Assembly (NCBI RefSeq): GCF_023715415.1
Contig: NZ_JAMBOB010000006.1
Location: 62,001-126,000 of the forward strand
Length of the DNA: 64,000 nucleotides
Origin: Neobacillus niacini
GTDB lineage: Bacteria; Bacillota; Bacilli; Bacillales; Cytobacillaceae
Direction: 5' to 3'
Positions 52,551 to 61,633 of the stretch are shown here, piece by piece; within the stretch, counting starts at the first letter, position 1, and the number at the start of each line of letters is the position of its first letter. The translations under genes were made by a program, and so were the position numbers. The notes below the pieces were generated by a model. The model searched no databases, was not told the DNA's origin, and saw only the letters and a list, made by a program, of their open reading frames with translations.

Positions 52551-54050
52551 ATGTCTCAAGGTTCAAAACAACTATATCTTCAAACTACAAGCCTTGTTGC
52601 CGGCTTTATGGTCTGGGTACTTATTTCATCACTTATGCCTTACATTCAAGCAGATATCAAGCTGTCATCCACGCAAATATCCTTGGCAACAGCTGTACCT
52701 GTAATCCTTGGGTCTTTACTAAGAGTTCCAATTGGATTTTGGACAAATCGATTTGGTGCTAGAACCATATTTACCATTAGTTTTATTATTCTATTGCTTC
52801 CGATCGGGATCCTCAGTATTGCTAACTCGTTAACCATGTTAATTTTGGGTGGATTAATGCTCGGTATTGGAGGAGCAGTTTTCTCTATTGGTGTTACTTC
52901 ACTGCCTAAATATTACCCAAAAGAAAAACATGGATTTATTAATGGTATTTATGGTGCCGGGAATATTGGAACAGCACTGACATCGTTCGCTTCACCCGTT
53001 CTAGCAAATGCATTTGGATGGAGAACAACAATACAAATATTCTTAGTTGTTGTCTTGATCTTTGCTATCTTAAATTTTCTCTTCGGTGATAAGAATGAGC
53101 GAAAAGTTAACAACTCTTTAAAAGATGTAATTAAAGAAGTTTATAAGAATGAAAAGCTTTGGTTTTTAAGTTTATTCTATTTCATCACGTTCGGGTCATT
53201 TGTTGCCTTCACAATCTATCTGCCTTCTTTCTTAGTCAATCATTTTGATTTAGATAAAGTAGATGCTGGATTGCGTACAGCTGGTTTTATCGCATTGGCG
53301 ACTGTTTTCCGGCCAATTGGCGGATGGCTTGGAGATAAATTAAATCCATTTTTTATTCTAATGGGTGTTTTTACTGGACTTACTTTCGCCGGTTTCCTAT
53401 TGGCATTTACTCCATCGCTGCCCATTTACTCATTTGGCTGTTTATTTGTGGCGATTTGTGCAGGACTCGGAAATGGTACCATTTTTAAATTAGTACCTTT
53501 ATATTTTACGAAACAGGCAGGAATCGTAAATGGTATTGTATCAGCGATGGGTGGGCTTGGAGGCTTTTTTCCGCCAATCATTTTGACCATACTCTTTAAT
53601 TGGACTGGACACTATGCAATTGGCTTCATGTCGCTATCAGAATTTTCATTAGCAGCTTCAATCTTAGTCGTCTGGCTCTACTTTCGTGAAAAGCAGGATA
53701 TTTCCGCCCAAATTGTCAATCATGCTACCGATGGAATAACGGTTACAGATAAAAATGGAATTATTCAGAGTGTCAATCCCGCTTTTACAAAAATAACTGG
53801 TTATAGCATGGATGAGGTGATTGGCAAAACACCGAGTGTTCTTCAATCTGGAGAACACGATAATGCCTTTTATAAAAAGATGTGGGATAGTTTGATAAAT
53901 GAAGGCTACTGGGAAGGATTCATTTGGAACAAGCGAAAAAGCCAAGAAATCTATCGAGAATGGTTAACGATTACTGCCATTCGCGATGACATTGGGGAAA
54001 CAAAGAATTATGTTGCCATGTTTCATGAAGTTGATGACGCAAAGAAATAA
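52551..54050 (+). CDS. narK: NarK-type nitrate/nitrite transporter fused to a C-terminal PAS domain
   Basis: A 499-residue fusion. Residues 1-380 form a 12-helix MFS carrier of the nitrate/nitrite porter family (GLGGFFPP and GLGNGTIFKLVPLYF segments). Residues about 383-495 form a PAS domain: IVNHATDGITVTDKNG, NPAFTKITGY, IGKTPSVLQSG, a WxGFIWNKRK segment and a final FHEVDDAKK. No kinase or other output domain follows. The PAS is of the same type as those in the histidine kinase at 57.8 kb. A cytosolic sensor on a transporter suggests gating by ligand or redox state (inference). Start ATG after AAGGAGGACCTGAA. Confidence 0.88.
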   Translation: MSQGSKQLYLQTTSLVAGFMVWVLISSLMPYIQADIKLSSTQISLATAVPVILGSLLRVPIGFWTNRFGARTIFTISFIILLLPIGILSIANSLTMLILGGLMLGIGGAVFSIGVTSLPKYYPKEKHGFINGIYGAGNIGTALTSFASPVLANAFGWRTTIQIFLVVVLIFAILNFLFGDKNERKVNNSLKDVIKEVYKNEKLWFLSLFYFITFGSFVAFTIYLPSFLVNHFDLDKVDAGLRTAGFIALATVFRPIGGWLGDKLNPFFILMGVFTGLTFAGFLLAFTPSLPIYSFGCLFVAICAGLGNGTIFKLVPLYFTKQAGIVNGIVSAMGGLGGFFPPIILTILFNWTGHYAIGFMSLSEFSLAASILVVWLYFREKQDISAQIVNHATDGITVTDKNGIIQSVNPAFTKITGYSMDEVIGKTPSVLQSGEHDNAFYKKMWDSLINEGYWEGFIWNKRKSQEIYREWLTITAIRDDIGETKNYVAMFHEVDDAKK

Positions 54051-54148
54051 GACCTTCTTCGGAGGGTCTTTTTTCTTTTACGAGCCTCCTCGAACAAAAT
54101 ATTACAACTTTTTGTCTTTTTCCTCAAGTTCACATTTCCTTCACTATA

Positions 54149-54194
54149 TTTGTGACGTACGTCACAAAAATCATGTTACCATCTGTTTTATAGT
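54149..54194 (+). promoter_or_regulatory. Perfect Fnr-type palindrome and -10 of the second narK
   Basis: TTTGTGACGTACGTCACAAA at 54149-54168 is a perfect 20-bp palindrome with the Fnr half-sites TGTGA and TCACA. TATAGT lies at 54189-54194. The centre is about -42 from the inferred start, so anaerobic activation is expected. Confidence 0.75.
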
Positions 54195-54254
54195 AAAAAC
54201 ACAAACAACATCCACGTAGAAAAAAATGAAAGTGGATTTAGGGAGAGATATTAA

Positions 54255-55556
54255 ATGGCACGAATTAATTATTGGAATCCTGAGGATGAAAAGTTTTGGA
54301 AAGCAGAAGGAAAAAAACATGCACAACGAAATCTATGGATTTCCGTTCCTTCTTTAATGCTAGCGTTTATTGTTTGGCAGATTTGGTCTGTGGTTGCGAT
54401 AAGACTAAATGATATTGGCTTCAATTTTACAGATGAACAATTATTCACATTAGCAGCAATCCCAGGACTTGTTGGAGCGACTCTTCGATTTGTGTATACT
54501 TTTGCAGTCGGATCGATTGGCGGAAAAAACTGGACAGTGATATCAACAGCAGTGTTAGCCATCCCCGCTATTGGTATTGGCTTTGCGGTACAAAATCCTG
54601 ACACTCCCTTTTCGATTATGTTACTGTTAGCAGCACTTTGTGGTCTTGGTGGAGGTAACTTCTCTTCCTCCTCAGCAAATATTAGCTTTTTCTTCCCGAA
54701 AAAAGAAAAAGGCACAGCGTTAGGGATTAACGGTGGTTTAGGGAACATGGGTGTTTCAGTTGTACAATTTGTAACACCATTAATCGTTACAACTGGTGCC
54801 TTTGCATTTGCAGGTAAAGGTCAAGTATTAGCAAATGGTCAACAAATATGGTTACAAAATGCAGCATTCATTTGGGTCATTCCGATTGTGATTATGACAT
54901 TACTTGCTTACTTTAAAATGGATAATGTACCAGGAGCAAAACAATCTGTTTCAGATCAATTTGTTATTGTTAAACGTAAACACACTTGGATTATGACCGT
55001 ACTTTATATCGCAACATTTGGTTCTTTCATTGGCTATTCAGCGGCATTCCCGCTTCTATTAAAATCACAGTTCCCTGAATATATTTCACTTGCCTTCCTT
55101 GGTGCGTTAGTTGCTGCTGCAGCAAGACCTGTTGGAGGCTGGCTGGCAGATAAATTTGGCGGAGCTAGAGTAACAGCATATGTATTTGTAGTTATGGCCA
55201 TTGGGGCAGTAGGTGTTATTTATTTCTTAAATCTTAATCAGTTTGCTGGTTTCTTAGGTTCATTCCTTGTTCTATTCTTGGCATCTGGTATTGGCTCTGG
55301 GTCAACCTTCCAAATGATTCCAACCATTTTTATTCCAAAAGAAGCTGCGCCGGTTATTGGATTCTCAGCAGCGTTTGCAGCCTATGGTTCCTTCCTTATT
55401 CCTAAGCTTTTTGGATGGTCCGTTGAAACAACAGGTTCATATGTAACAGCATTTTATTTCTTCATTGGCTTCTACGTTATAGCTTTTGCACTGAACTTTT
55501 TCTACTATCAAAGAAAAACAATTGAAGTTAAACAATTGGTTAAACAAGCTGGGTAA
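54255..55556 (+). CDS. narK: NarK-family nitrate/nitrite transporter
   Basis: A 433-residue, 12-helix MFS protein with the nitrate-porter signatures GLGGGNFSSSSANISFFFP (about 129-147) and GINGGLGNMGVS (about 156-167) and the second signature near GIGSGSTFQMIPTIF. It takes up nitrate or exchanges it for nitrite. An N-terminal hydrophilic stretch of about 30 residues precedes helix 1. Strong Fnr-type site upstream. Its stop codon lies in the loop of the terminator. Confidence 0.93.
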   Translation: MARINYWNPEDEKFWKAEGKKHAQRNLWISVPSLMLAFIVWQIWSVVAIRLNDIGFNFTDEQLFTLAAIPGLVGATLRFVYTFAVGSIGGKNWTVISTAVLAIPAIGIGFAVQNPDTPFSIMLLLAALCGLGGGNFSSSSANISFFFPKKEKGTALGINGGLGNMGVSVVQFVTPLIVTTGAFAFAGKGQVLANGQQIWLQNAAFIWVIPIVIMTLLAYFKMDNVPGAKQSVSDQFVIVKRKHTWIMTVLYIATFGSFIGYSAAFPLLLKSQFPEYISLAFLGALVAAAARPVGGWLADKFGGARVTAYVFVVMAIGAVGVIYFLNLNQFAGFLGSFLVLFLASGIGSGSTFQMIPTIFIPKEAAPVIGFSAAFAAYGSFLIPKLFGWSVETTGSYVTAFYFFIGFYVIAFALNFFYYQRKTIEVKQLVKQAG

Positions 55557-55575
55557 ACCCCCAGCTTGTTTTTTT
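55543..55575 (+). terminator. Terminator overlapping the narK stop
   Basis: AACAAGCTGGG pairs with CCCAGCTTGTT and is followed by TTTTT; the TAA stop is in the loop region. Confidence 0.85.
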
Positions 55576-55585
55576 ACATAGTAGA

Positions 55586-55619
55586 AGGCACGGAATTTAA
55601 AATTCCGTGCCTTTTTTTA
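55586..55619. terminator. Second terminator between convergent narK and formate dehydrogenase genes
   Basis: AAGGCACGGAATTT pairs with AAATTCCGTGCCTT with a minimal loop; seven T follow on the plus strand. On the minus strand the T-run is weak. Confidence 0.8.
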
Positions 55620-57674
55620 TATTCGGGATATTGCTACTGCACATGCTTTATATTCTGCTGTTCCTGATATCGGGTCGTATTCGTTTAATGTTAAGACATT
55701 TGTTGGTGTTTCACTCCAGTGGAAGCTCATGAATACAAGTCCAGGAACAACCATATCTGTAATTTTTGCTTTAACAGTCAGTTCTCCTCTACGGGACCGA
55801 ACCTGAACCACTTCCCCGTCGACAATCCCTAAAGCCAGGGCATCATCTGGATGAATATCTACCGTTTCTTCGGTTTGTTTGACCTTTACTCCCGGTGCAT
55901 AGTAACGTGTTTGCGAATGTGTGTTATACGATTCATACCGTCTGCCTGTAGTTAAGGTAAAAGGAAACTCATCATCTGGGAGTTCCAATGGTTCTGTGAA
56001 ATCTACCGGTACAAATGGTGACTTTTTCACAACAGGTTCCTGATTGTGAAACCTCTCATGCATGATAAATGTGCCGGGATGATCCTCAGTTGGGCAAGGA
56101 TAGTGGATGCTATATTCTTTTTCTAGTCTTTCGTAAGAAATACCACCATACATCTCCCAAGCGAGTTTTCTGACTTCATTCCAGATTTCTTCACTATTTG
56201 AATAGTTCATTGGATAGCCCATTAGCGTTGAAAGCTCACACAGTATAACCCAATCTTCTTTAACATTTGGTCCCGGTTCAACGGCTTTACGAACTCTTTG
56301 AACTCTTCGGTCTGTATTGGTGTAGGTTCCATCAACCTCTCCCCATGAACAAGCTGGAAGGACCACATCTGCCATTTTTGCACTTTCTGTTAGGAATATA
56401 TCCTGGACAATTAACAAATCTAGTTTTTCCATTAGCTTTTTTGTATGGTTCATATGAACATCAGCGAGTAATGGGTTCTCTCCAATGATATAAAGTGCCT
56501 TTAATTCACCATTTTCTAGACGGTCAAAGGTTCTTGTTTGCGTGTCACCAACATGAGGGTTTAGCGTAACATTCCATTCTTTCTCATAACGCGCTCGGTA
56601 TTCATCATTGACTAAACTCATCGATCCTGCCAGTTGGTTTGGCAGGCATCCCATATCTCCTGCACCCTGGACATTGTTTTGCCCTCGTAATGGCATAATA
56701 CCTGTACCCTCTTTACCGATATTACCAGTTAATAAAGCCAGATTCGCTATATCAAAGACATTATTAACACCACAATGATGCTCTGTAATTCCAAGTGTGT
56801 ACGCAATCATTGAACCACTTGAACTAGCATATTCCCTGGCTGTGGTTACTATATCCTCAGCATTTAAGCCAGTAATGGTAGCAGCATATTCAGGTGTGTA
56901 CATCTCAACATGCTTTTTTAATGACTCAAAATCGATCGTAAATTGCTGAATAAACTCTTCGTTGTACAGATTTTCCTTTATAATAACCCGAAGGAAGGCA
57001 TTTATCAGTGCGATATCTGTGCCGACATTGATTTGCAAATGACGATGAGCAAATTTAACCATGTCAATCCTTCTTGGATCAATGACAATTACTTTAAGTC
57101 CATTTTTTATTGCTTTCTTTATTCGGTTCGCTATAATCGGATGTGCCTCTGTGGTATTTGACCCCATTAGCAGCAATACTTCTGCTCTATCAAAATCCTC
57201 TAACGTATTTGTTGGGGAACCGTTTCCAAAAACAGTTGCCAGACCGGCAACACTTGGTGCGTGTCAGGTTCGATTACATCCATCAATATTATTACTGCCA
57301 ATCACTGTCCTCATGAATTTTTGTGTTACATAATTGGATTCATTGGTTGTTCTAGCACAAGCAAACATCGAGATTGCATTAGGGCCCCAAGTATCTCTTA
57401 TTGAGGATAATTTATCTGCAATAAATTGATAGGCCTCATCCCATGTTGTTTCCACTAATTGTCCCGCTTTTCGAATAAGTGGATTGAGTAATCTATTGTT
57501 CGAATGAACGTATTCATAAGCAAAGGCACCTTTCACACAGGTCTGACCTTTATTCACAGGTGCATCTTTATCACCGCGTATTTTCATTATTCGATTATCT
57601 TTGACTTCTAACACTAAACCGCAGCCTGTGCCGCAATAACCGCAAATCGTTTTAACAAAATTTGCTTCCCCCAC
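55617..57674 (-). CDS. fdhF: Formate dehydrogenase, selenocysteine-containing (in-frame UGA recoded)
   Basis: A molybdopterin oxidoreductase of 685 residues if the in-frame TGA at 57264-57266 is read as selenocysteine (Sec137). Both sides are in one frame and align to E. coli FdhF: [4Fe-4S] ligands C11, C14, C18 and C46; NNIDGCNRT-Sec-HAPSVAGL at the active site, where FdhF has Sec140; then RGQNNVQGAGDMG with the conserved Arg. A hairpin with GGTCT loop follows the UGA at 12 bases, as in fdhF. The GTG start at 57674 is supported by AGGAGGGG; an ATG at 57698 is not. No electron-transfer subunit is adjacent. Formate oxidation could feed nitrate respiration. Alternative: a nonsense-mutated Cys enzyme, less likely. 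Confidence 0.85.
57235..57266 (-). promoter_or_regulatory. UGA codon and SECIS-like hairpin
   Basis: On the minus strand TGA (57266-57264) is followed by 12 bases and then GTTGCC-GGTCT-GGCAAC (57251-57235), a 6-bp stem with a 5-base loop. E. coli fdhF SECIS has the same 12-base distance and an AGGTCT loop recognised by SelB. Confidence 0.8.
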
Positions 57675-57796
57675 ATTTTCCCCTCCTAATTCAAACATTT
57701 GTACTTATATAAACATATTAATCTATTTATCCTAAATGTAGCTTTGTTTTTTTAAAAAATAATTGTCTATTTTTTGAATTGTTTGAAAGGGCAGCA

Positions 57797-57827
57797 AAAA
57801 AAAAAAAAACGGAAGACAGTGTCTTCC
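57797..57827 (-). terminator. Terminator after the histidine kinase gene
   Basis: GGAAGAC pairs with GTCTTCC around a 3-base loop; more than ten T follow on the minus strand. Confidence 0.85.
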
Positions 57828-57835
57828 ATTTTTCA

Positions 57836-60379
57836 TCATGCAGGTTTTGCAGGTAAGAGGATATTGAAAGTTGTTCCTTTATTTGGCTCACTCTCAACAA
57901 AAACTTTTCCATTATGATTTTCAATAATTTTGAATGAGACCATTAATCCAAGTCCGTTTCCATTTTTCTTCGTTGTATAGAATGGTTCACCGAGTTGTTT
58001 TAATTTTTCTTTTGGTATCCCAACCCCAGTGTCCTGAATGGATATTTGGACATTATTGTCCTGAATCATTGTTTTCACGTGCAGTTCCCCGCCATTTGGC
58101 ATTGCTTCTATCCCGTTTTTAATAAAGTTCAAAAATACTTGCTTTAAGCGGTTTTCGTCACACTCAATTTGGATAATTTCATGGGGACAATCAAACGTCA
58201 GTTTAACATGCTTCTTTCTTGCTTCAAATTCTAAAAGGGAAACCACATTTTTAATTACTGGAACCACGTTCTTTTCCTCTAACTCCACCATTTTAGGTTT
58301 TGCCAAAACCATGAAGTCCTCTACAATAGTATTTACTCGCTCAATTTCATCTAAAATGATATTCATAAATTCCAAACGTTCAGGATCTTGCTCATCTAAT
58401 GTTAGAAACTCTGCATAGCCCTTCATAGATGTCAGCGGATTACGAATTTCATGGGCTACACCCGCTGCTAATTGGCCAACAGCAGCTAGCTTATCCTGTC
58501 GATGGAGTACTTCTTCCGTTTTCTTACGTTCTGTAATATCATTTCGAATCGCTACATATTGATATGGCTTTCCATTTTCATTTAAGAAAGGAACAATCGT
58601 CGTGTCCACCCAATAGTAAGTTCCATCCTTGGCTTTATTTCTTATTTCGCCTTTCCAAACCTTTCCTTCACCAATCGTTTTCCACAAATCCTTAAAGAAT
58701 AATTTTGGATGTTGGCCTGAGTTTAAGATGGCATGGTCTTTTCCAATAATCTCTTCCCGGCTATATTTTGAAATCTCACAGAACTTATCATTTACACTTG
58801 TAATAATTCCTTTCGCATCTGTAAAGGCAACAATTGTCGATTGGTCGAGCGCAAAACGTATATCTGTATTATCCTTTATTGATTCCTTTAAATGCTCTTC
58901 TGCTCTTTTCCGATTAGAAATATCGGTACGAATGGCAACATATTGATATGGCTTCCCATTGTCATTTAAAAATGGAACGATAGTCGTGTCAACCCAATAT
59001 AGTGTACCATCTTTTGCACTGTTACATATTTCGCCCTTCCATACCGCGCCTTGACCAATCGTCCTCCAGAGATTTTTGAAGAAATCTTTAGAATGGTAGC
59101 CAGAATTTAAAATTCTATGATCCTCACCTAGTAATTCCTCCCGGCTGTATTTCGATATTTCACAGAATTTATCATTTACACTAGTAATCTTTCCCTTTTC
59201 ATCTGTAATCGCAATAATAGACGATTGATCAAGGGCAAAGGTAATATCTTGAGTTTCTTTTATCGATGCTAAAAGAGACTGCTCCGCATTCTTTCGATTG
59301 GTTATATCAGAACGAATGGCAATATATTGAATAGGTTTCCCCTTTTTGTCTAAGAAAGGGACAATCGTTGTATCTACCCAATAAAAAGAACCATCTTTTG
59401 CTTTATTTCTAATCTCACCCCTCCATGTCTTCCCCATTTGTATAGTTGTCCACAAATCCTGAAAAAACTCTTTAGGGTGATACCCTGAATTTAACATCCG
59501 ATGGTTCTTTCCGATAATTTCTTCCTTTTTATACTTTGAAATTTCTTCAAACTTATCATTGACATAAACAATCGTACCTAAAGGATCAGTAATGGCTACA
59601 ATTGTCGATGCATCTAAAGCAGCTTTGATATCATTTAGGTTCGTATCCGTTTCGGCTAGTTGCTTACTAATTAAGGTACTAGAGGCTATTAACCCGCTTA
59701 TTATTAAAACTGTTACAAATAATACCAGGTAGATTAAGAATGTCTCCTCATTAATGATTTCATTCAGTGGATTATTGGTAGAAATAATCGTCGAGGCTCT
59801 TTTTAAAAGAAAATGCCCTTCTACAATCGCACCTGAAATAATAAGGGCACTAATTGGTTTTAACCATGTCTGATTTCCTTTTGAGTATGTTTTAGATGAA
59901 AAAAGAATCCATAGGGAAAATAAAAAAGACCCAAATATTAATAGTCCCGAAAACACAAAAATCGGAACATTATATTCAATCGTCAGATTCATAGCATAAA
60001 TACTTATAATATGAATAGCAAAAACTGCTGTTGTTAAAAATAAACTCCCAAAAAACAAATGAATTGCACGAACTTCTTTACCGAATAAAGGAATAAAGGC
60101 CATTCCTGAAAAGGCAATCCCTATAATGATAGACAAAATCGTCAGTGGAATTTGGTAATTAGAAAAACGATTTATATCTGCAGCTATTAACCCGACGAAA
60201 TTCATGACCCATATCCCTACTCCCATCGATATAGAGCCGCCAAGATATAAAAGCCTTTTATTATTCTTTGAATTTTTTATTAACGTAAACATATCTAAAC
60301 CTGTATATGAAGCCATGATGGTTAGCGCTATGGCGATAACAATTAAAAATGGATGAAATTCGCCAGAAACTGTATCCAT
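57836..60379 (-). CDS. Membrane sensor histidine kinase with MHYT-like domain and three PAS repeats
   Basis: An 847-residue kinase. N-terminal seven-helix membrane module (about 8-235) resembling MHYT sensors, but with degenerate motifs (WVMNFVG, AIHIISIYAM). Three PAS/PAC units then follow with an exact period of 128 residues, beginning near 254, 382 and 510. They are followed by HisKA with phospho-acceptor His in VAHEIRNPLTS and a HATPase domain (N box NFIKNGIEAMP, G boxes DTGVGIP and GNGLGL). No response regulator is adjacent. MHYT proteins are thought to sense diatomic gases or redox through metal; the neighbouring nitrogen-oxide genes make NO, O2 or nitrate plausible signals (inference). 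Confidence 0.9.
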   Translation of the reverse strand: MDTVSGEFHPFLIVIAIALTIMASYTGLDMFTLIKNSKNNKRLLYLGGSISMGVGIWVMNFVGLIAADINRFSNYQIPLTILSIIIGIAFSGMAFIPLFGKEVRAIHLFFGSLFLTTAVFAIHIISIYAMNLTIEYNVPIFVFSGLLIFGSFLFSLWILFSSKTYSKGNQTWLKPISALIISGAIVEGHFLLKRASTIISTNNPLNEIINEETFLIYLVLFVTVLIISGLIASSTLISKQLAETDTNLNDIKAALDASTIVAITDPLGTIVYVNDKFEEISKYKKEEIIGKNHRMLNSGYHPKEFFQDLWTTIQMGKTWRGEIRNKAKDGSFYWVDTTIVPFLDKKGKPIQYIAIRSDITNRKNAEQSLLASIKETQDITFALDQSSIIAITDEKGKITSVNDKFCEISKYSREELLGEDHRILNSGYHSKDFFKNLWRTIGQGAVWKGEICNSAKDGTLYWVDTTIVPFLNDNGKPYQYVAIRTDISNRKRAEEHLKESIKDNTDIRFALDQSTIVAFTDAKGIITSVNDKFCEISKYSREEIIGKDHAILNSGQHPKLFFKDLWKTIGEGKVWKGEIRNKAKDGTYYWVDTTIVPFLNENGKPYQYVAIRNDITERKKTEEVLHRQDKLAAVGQLAAGVAHEIRNPLTSMKGYAEFLTLDEQDPERLEFMNIILDEIERVNTIVEDFMVLAKPKMVELEEKNVVPVIKNVVSLLEFEARKKHVKLTFDCPHEIIQIECDENRLKQVFLNFIKNGIEAMPNGGELHVKTMIQDNNVQISIQDTGVGIPKEKLKQLGEPFYTTKKNGNGLGLMVSFKIIENHNGKVFVESEPNKGTTFNILLPAKPA

Positions 60380-60621
60380 TTACGGCATTCCCCCTTTGAG
60401 CTTTTCTCTTTCTACTCTGATTGTAATGGAAACAAATTCGGTAGGGAAGTGTTTTAGTTCACAAAATTGTCGAATTTACATTATTTTAACCAAATAATAT
60501 TTTTACGACGTACATAGCAGGAACAAACTTGCACAAAATATTGATACAGGATAAATGAATCATTTTTCAAAAAAATTAAATTATTTATCAAAAAGGACTA
60601 CACAAATTTACTTTTTTTGAT

Positions 60622-60685
60622 TATACTGTACTACAACAGGTTGGTAATAAATAAACTGTATTAAAAAAGGAGGAGATTTTTAATC
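60622..60685 (+). promoter_or_regulatory. Leader of the first YhfH-like gene, repeated 220 bp downstream; rest of the 306-base gap unremarkable
   Basis: TATACTGTACTACAACA (60622-60638) and ATAAACTGTATTAAAAAAGG (60651-60670) precede the gene. Both occur again at 60842-60858 and 60871-60890, exactly 220 bp on. ACTGTA-pyrimidine-TA occurs twice per leader, suggesting a regulator site or promoter. The remaining sequence back to the kinase start shows no gene. Confidence 0.55.
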
Positions 60686-60820
60686 ATGTTAGTAAATCCA
60701 GTTGAATTTTTCCGCACTTTACAAAAAAAGGAATGTCCAGAATGTGGGCAGCACATGGAAGAACAAGCAGAGAGCTACTTAATGGAATGCGATCGCTGTT
60801 TAGCCAAAAGAGAAGAATAA
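60686..60820 (+). CDS. YhfH-like small zinc-ribbon protein, copy 1
   Basis: A 44-residue protein with two CxxC pairs (CPECGQ and CDRC) that would bind one zinc ion, and an N-terminal PVEFFRTL helix. It resembles the YhfH family of small Bacillus proteins of unknown function. Ribosome site AAAAAGGAGGAG. Thirty-eight of 44 residues are identical to the next gene. Confidence 0.8.
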   Translation: MLVNPVEFFRTLQKKECPECGQHMEEQAESYLMECDRCLAKREE

Positions 60821-60902
60821 AGATACCATAATTTTTTTCAATATACTGTACTACAACAAATCAACGGTTAATAAACTGTATTAAAAAAGGGGAGGTATAC
60901 GA

Positions 60903-61037
60903 ATGTTAATGAGTCCAGTTGAATTTTTCCGCACTTTACCAAAAAAGGAATGTCCAGAATGCGGGCAGCATATGGAAGAGCAAGCAGAAAGCTATTTAAT
61001 GGAGTGCGACCGCTGTTTAGCTAATAAAGACGAATAG
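60903..61037 (+). CDS. YhfH-like small zinc-ribbon protein, copy 2
   Basis: A 44-residue paralogue of the preceding gene differing at residues 3, 4, 13, 41, 42 and 43; both CxxC pairs are conserved. Gene and leader form a 220-bp tandem duplication. A weak hairpin (CTCCCC-type, 61049-61075) with seven T follows. Confidence 0.8.
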   Translation: MLMSPVEFFRTLPKKECPECGQHMEEQAESYLMECDRCLANKDE

Positions 61038-61147
61038 AATAGAAGGTATCTGCTCCCCAAGTCGAATGGGGAGTTTTTTTGTATTCTATATTAAGGAAGG
61101 AATAAACACATTTCAGATTGCAGAAGCTTAGTTAAGGAGGTGTTTGT

Positions 61148-61318
61148 GTGGCAAAAGATACTACTTCTTTTAAAAAGAAGCAAACATCCATTCAAGGGGG
61201 AATATATCCTTCTCAAAAATATGTTCCAGGTGATTCAGTCGACAAACATAAGGATATAGAGGATGCGACAATCATGTTAGCTGGCGATGAAATTCGTCAA
61301 CAAAATGAAAATCTATAA
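61148..61318 (+). CDS. Small hypothetical protein (56 residues)
   Basis: Polar 56-residue protein (starts MAKDTTSFKKKQ, ends EIRQQNENL) with a GGIYPSQKYVPGDSV segment. GTG start after AAGGAGGTGTTTGT. It ends 19 bases before the next gene and may be cotranscribed with it. No function recognised. Confidence 0.65.
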   Translation: MAKDTTSFKKKQTSIQGGIYPSQKYVPGDSVDKHKDIEDATIMLAGDEIRQQNENL

Positions 61319-61337
61319 AAGAGGAAGGTAAATGGAT

Positions 61338-61589
61338 ATGGACATAGTTGATATTTCAAGTGCTAAGCCAGGAGATGAAGTTTTTGTCATCTATCGTAAT
61401 CCACATGTACCAACTGTTGCTAATATACAGGCTGCTGAAATTGTCACTCATCCGAAGGATCCAAATGCACTTGCCTTATTCTTAAACGAAACCTTTCATG
61501 TGATTGAAGACGATGACGCTCTTTTCCCTACTTCTGAATCTGCTCAAAAAGCATACGAAGGTCATTTCTTTGATTTTGGAGAAGAATAA
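61338..61589 (+). CDS. Small protein, possibly SplA-like
   Basis: An 83-residue acidic protein. PGDEVFVIYRNPHVPTVANI followed by AEIV and ALALFLNET recalls the SplA family, the negative regulator of spore photoproduct lyase in Bacillus, but no splB gene is present here. The ATG at 61338 has better spacing from GAGGAAGG than that at 61332. Terminator follows at 61590. Confidence 0.6.
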   Translation: MDIVDISSAKPGDEVFVIYRNPHVPTVANIQAAEIVTHPKDPNALALFLNETFHVIEDDDALFPTSESAQKAYEGHFFDFGEE

Positions 61590-61620
61590 AAGACTGTCAT
61601 TTATTTTGACAGTCTTTTTG
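61590..61620 (+). terminator. Terminator
   Basis: AAGACTGTCA pairs with TGACAGTCTT, followed by TTTTG. Confidence 0.82.
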
Positions 61621-61633
61621 AATACATTCCTCT

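Noticed and set aside
54269-54748. Long antisense reading frame opposite the second narK
   Set aside because: It is the complement of a clearly coding membrane protein and shows no ribosome site or recognisable motif.
57176-57698. Formate dehydrogenase as two separate genes or as a pseudogene
   Set aside because: Both parts are in one frame, the TGA is at the known Sec position and a SECIS-like hairpin follows, so one recoded gene is the better reading.
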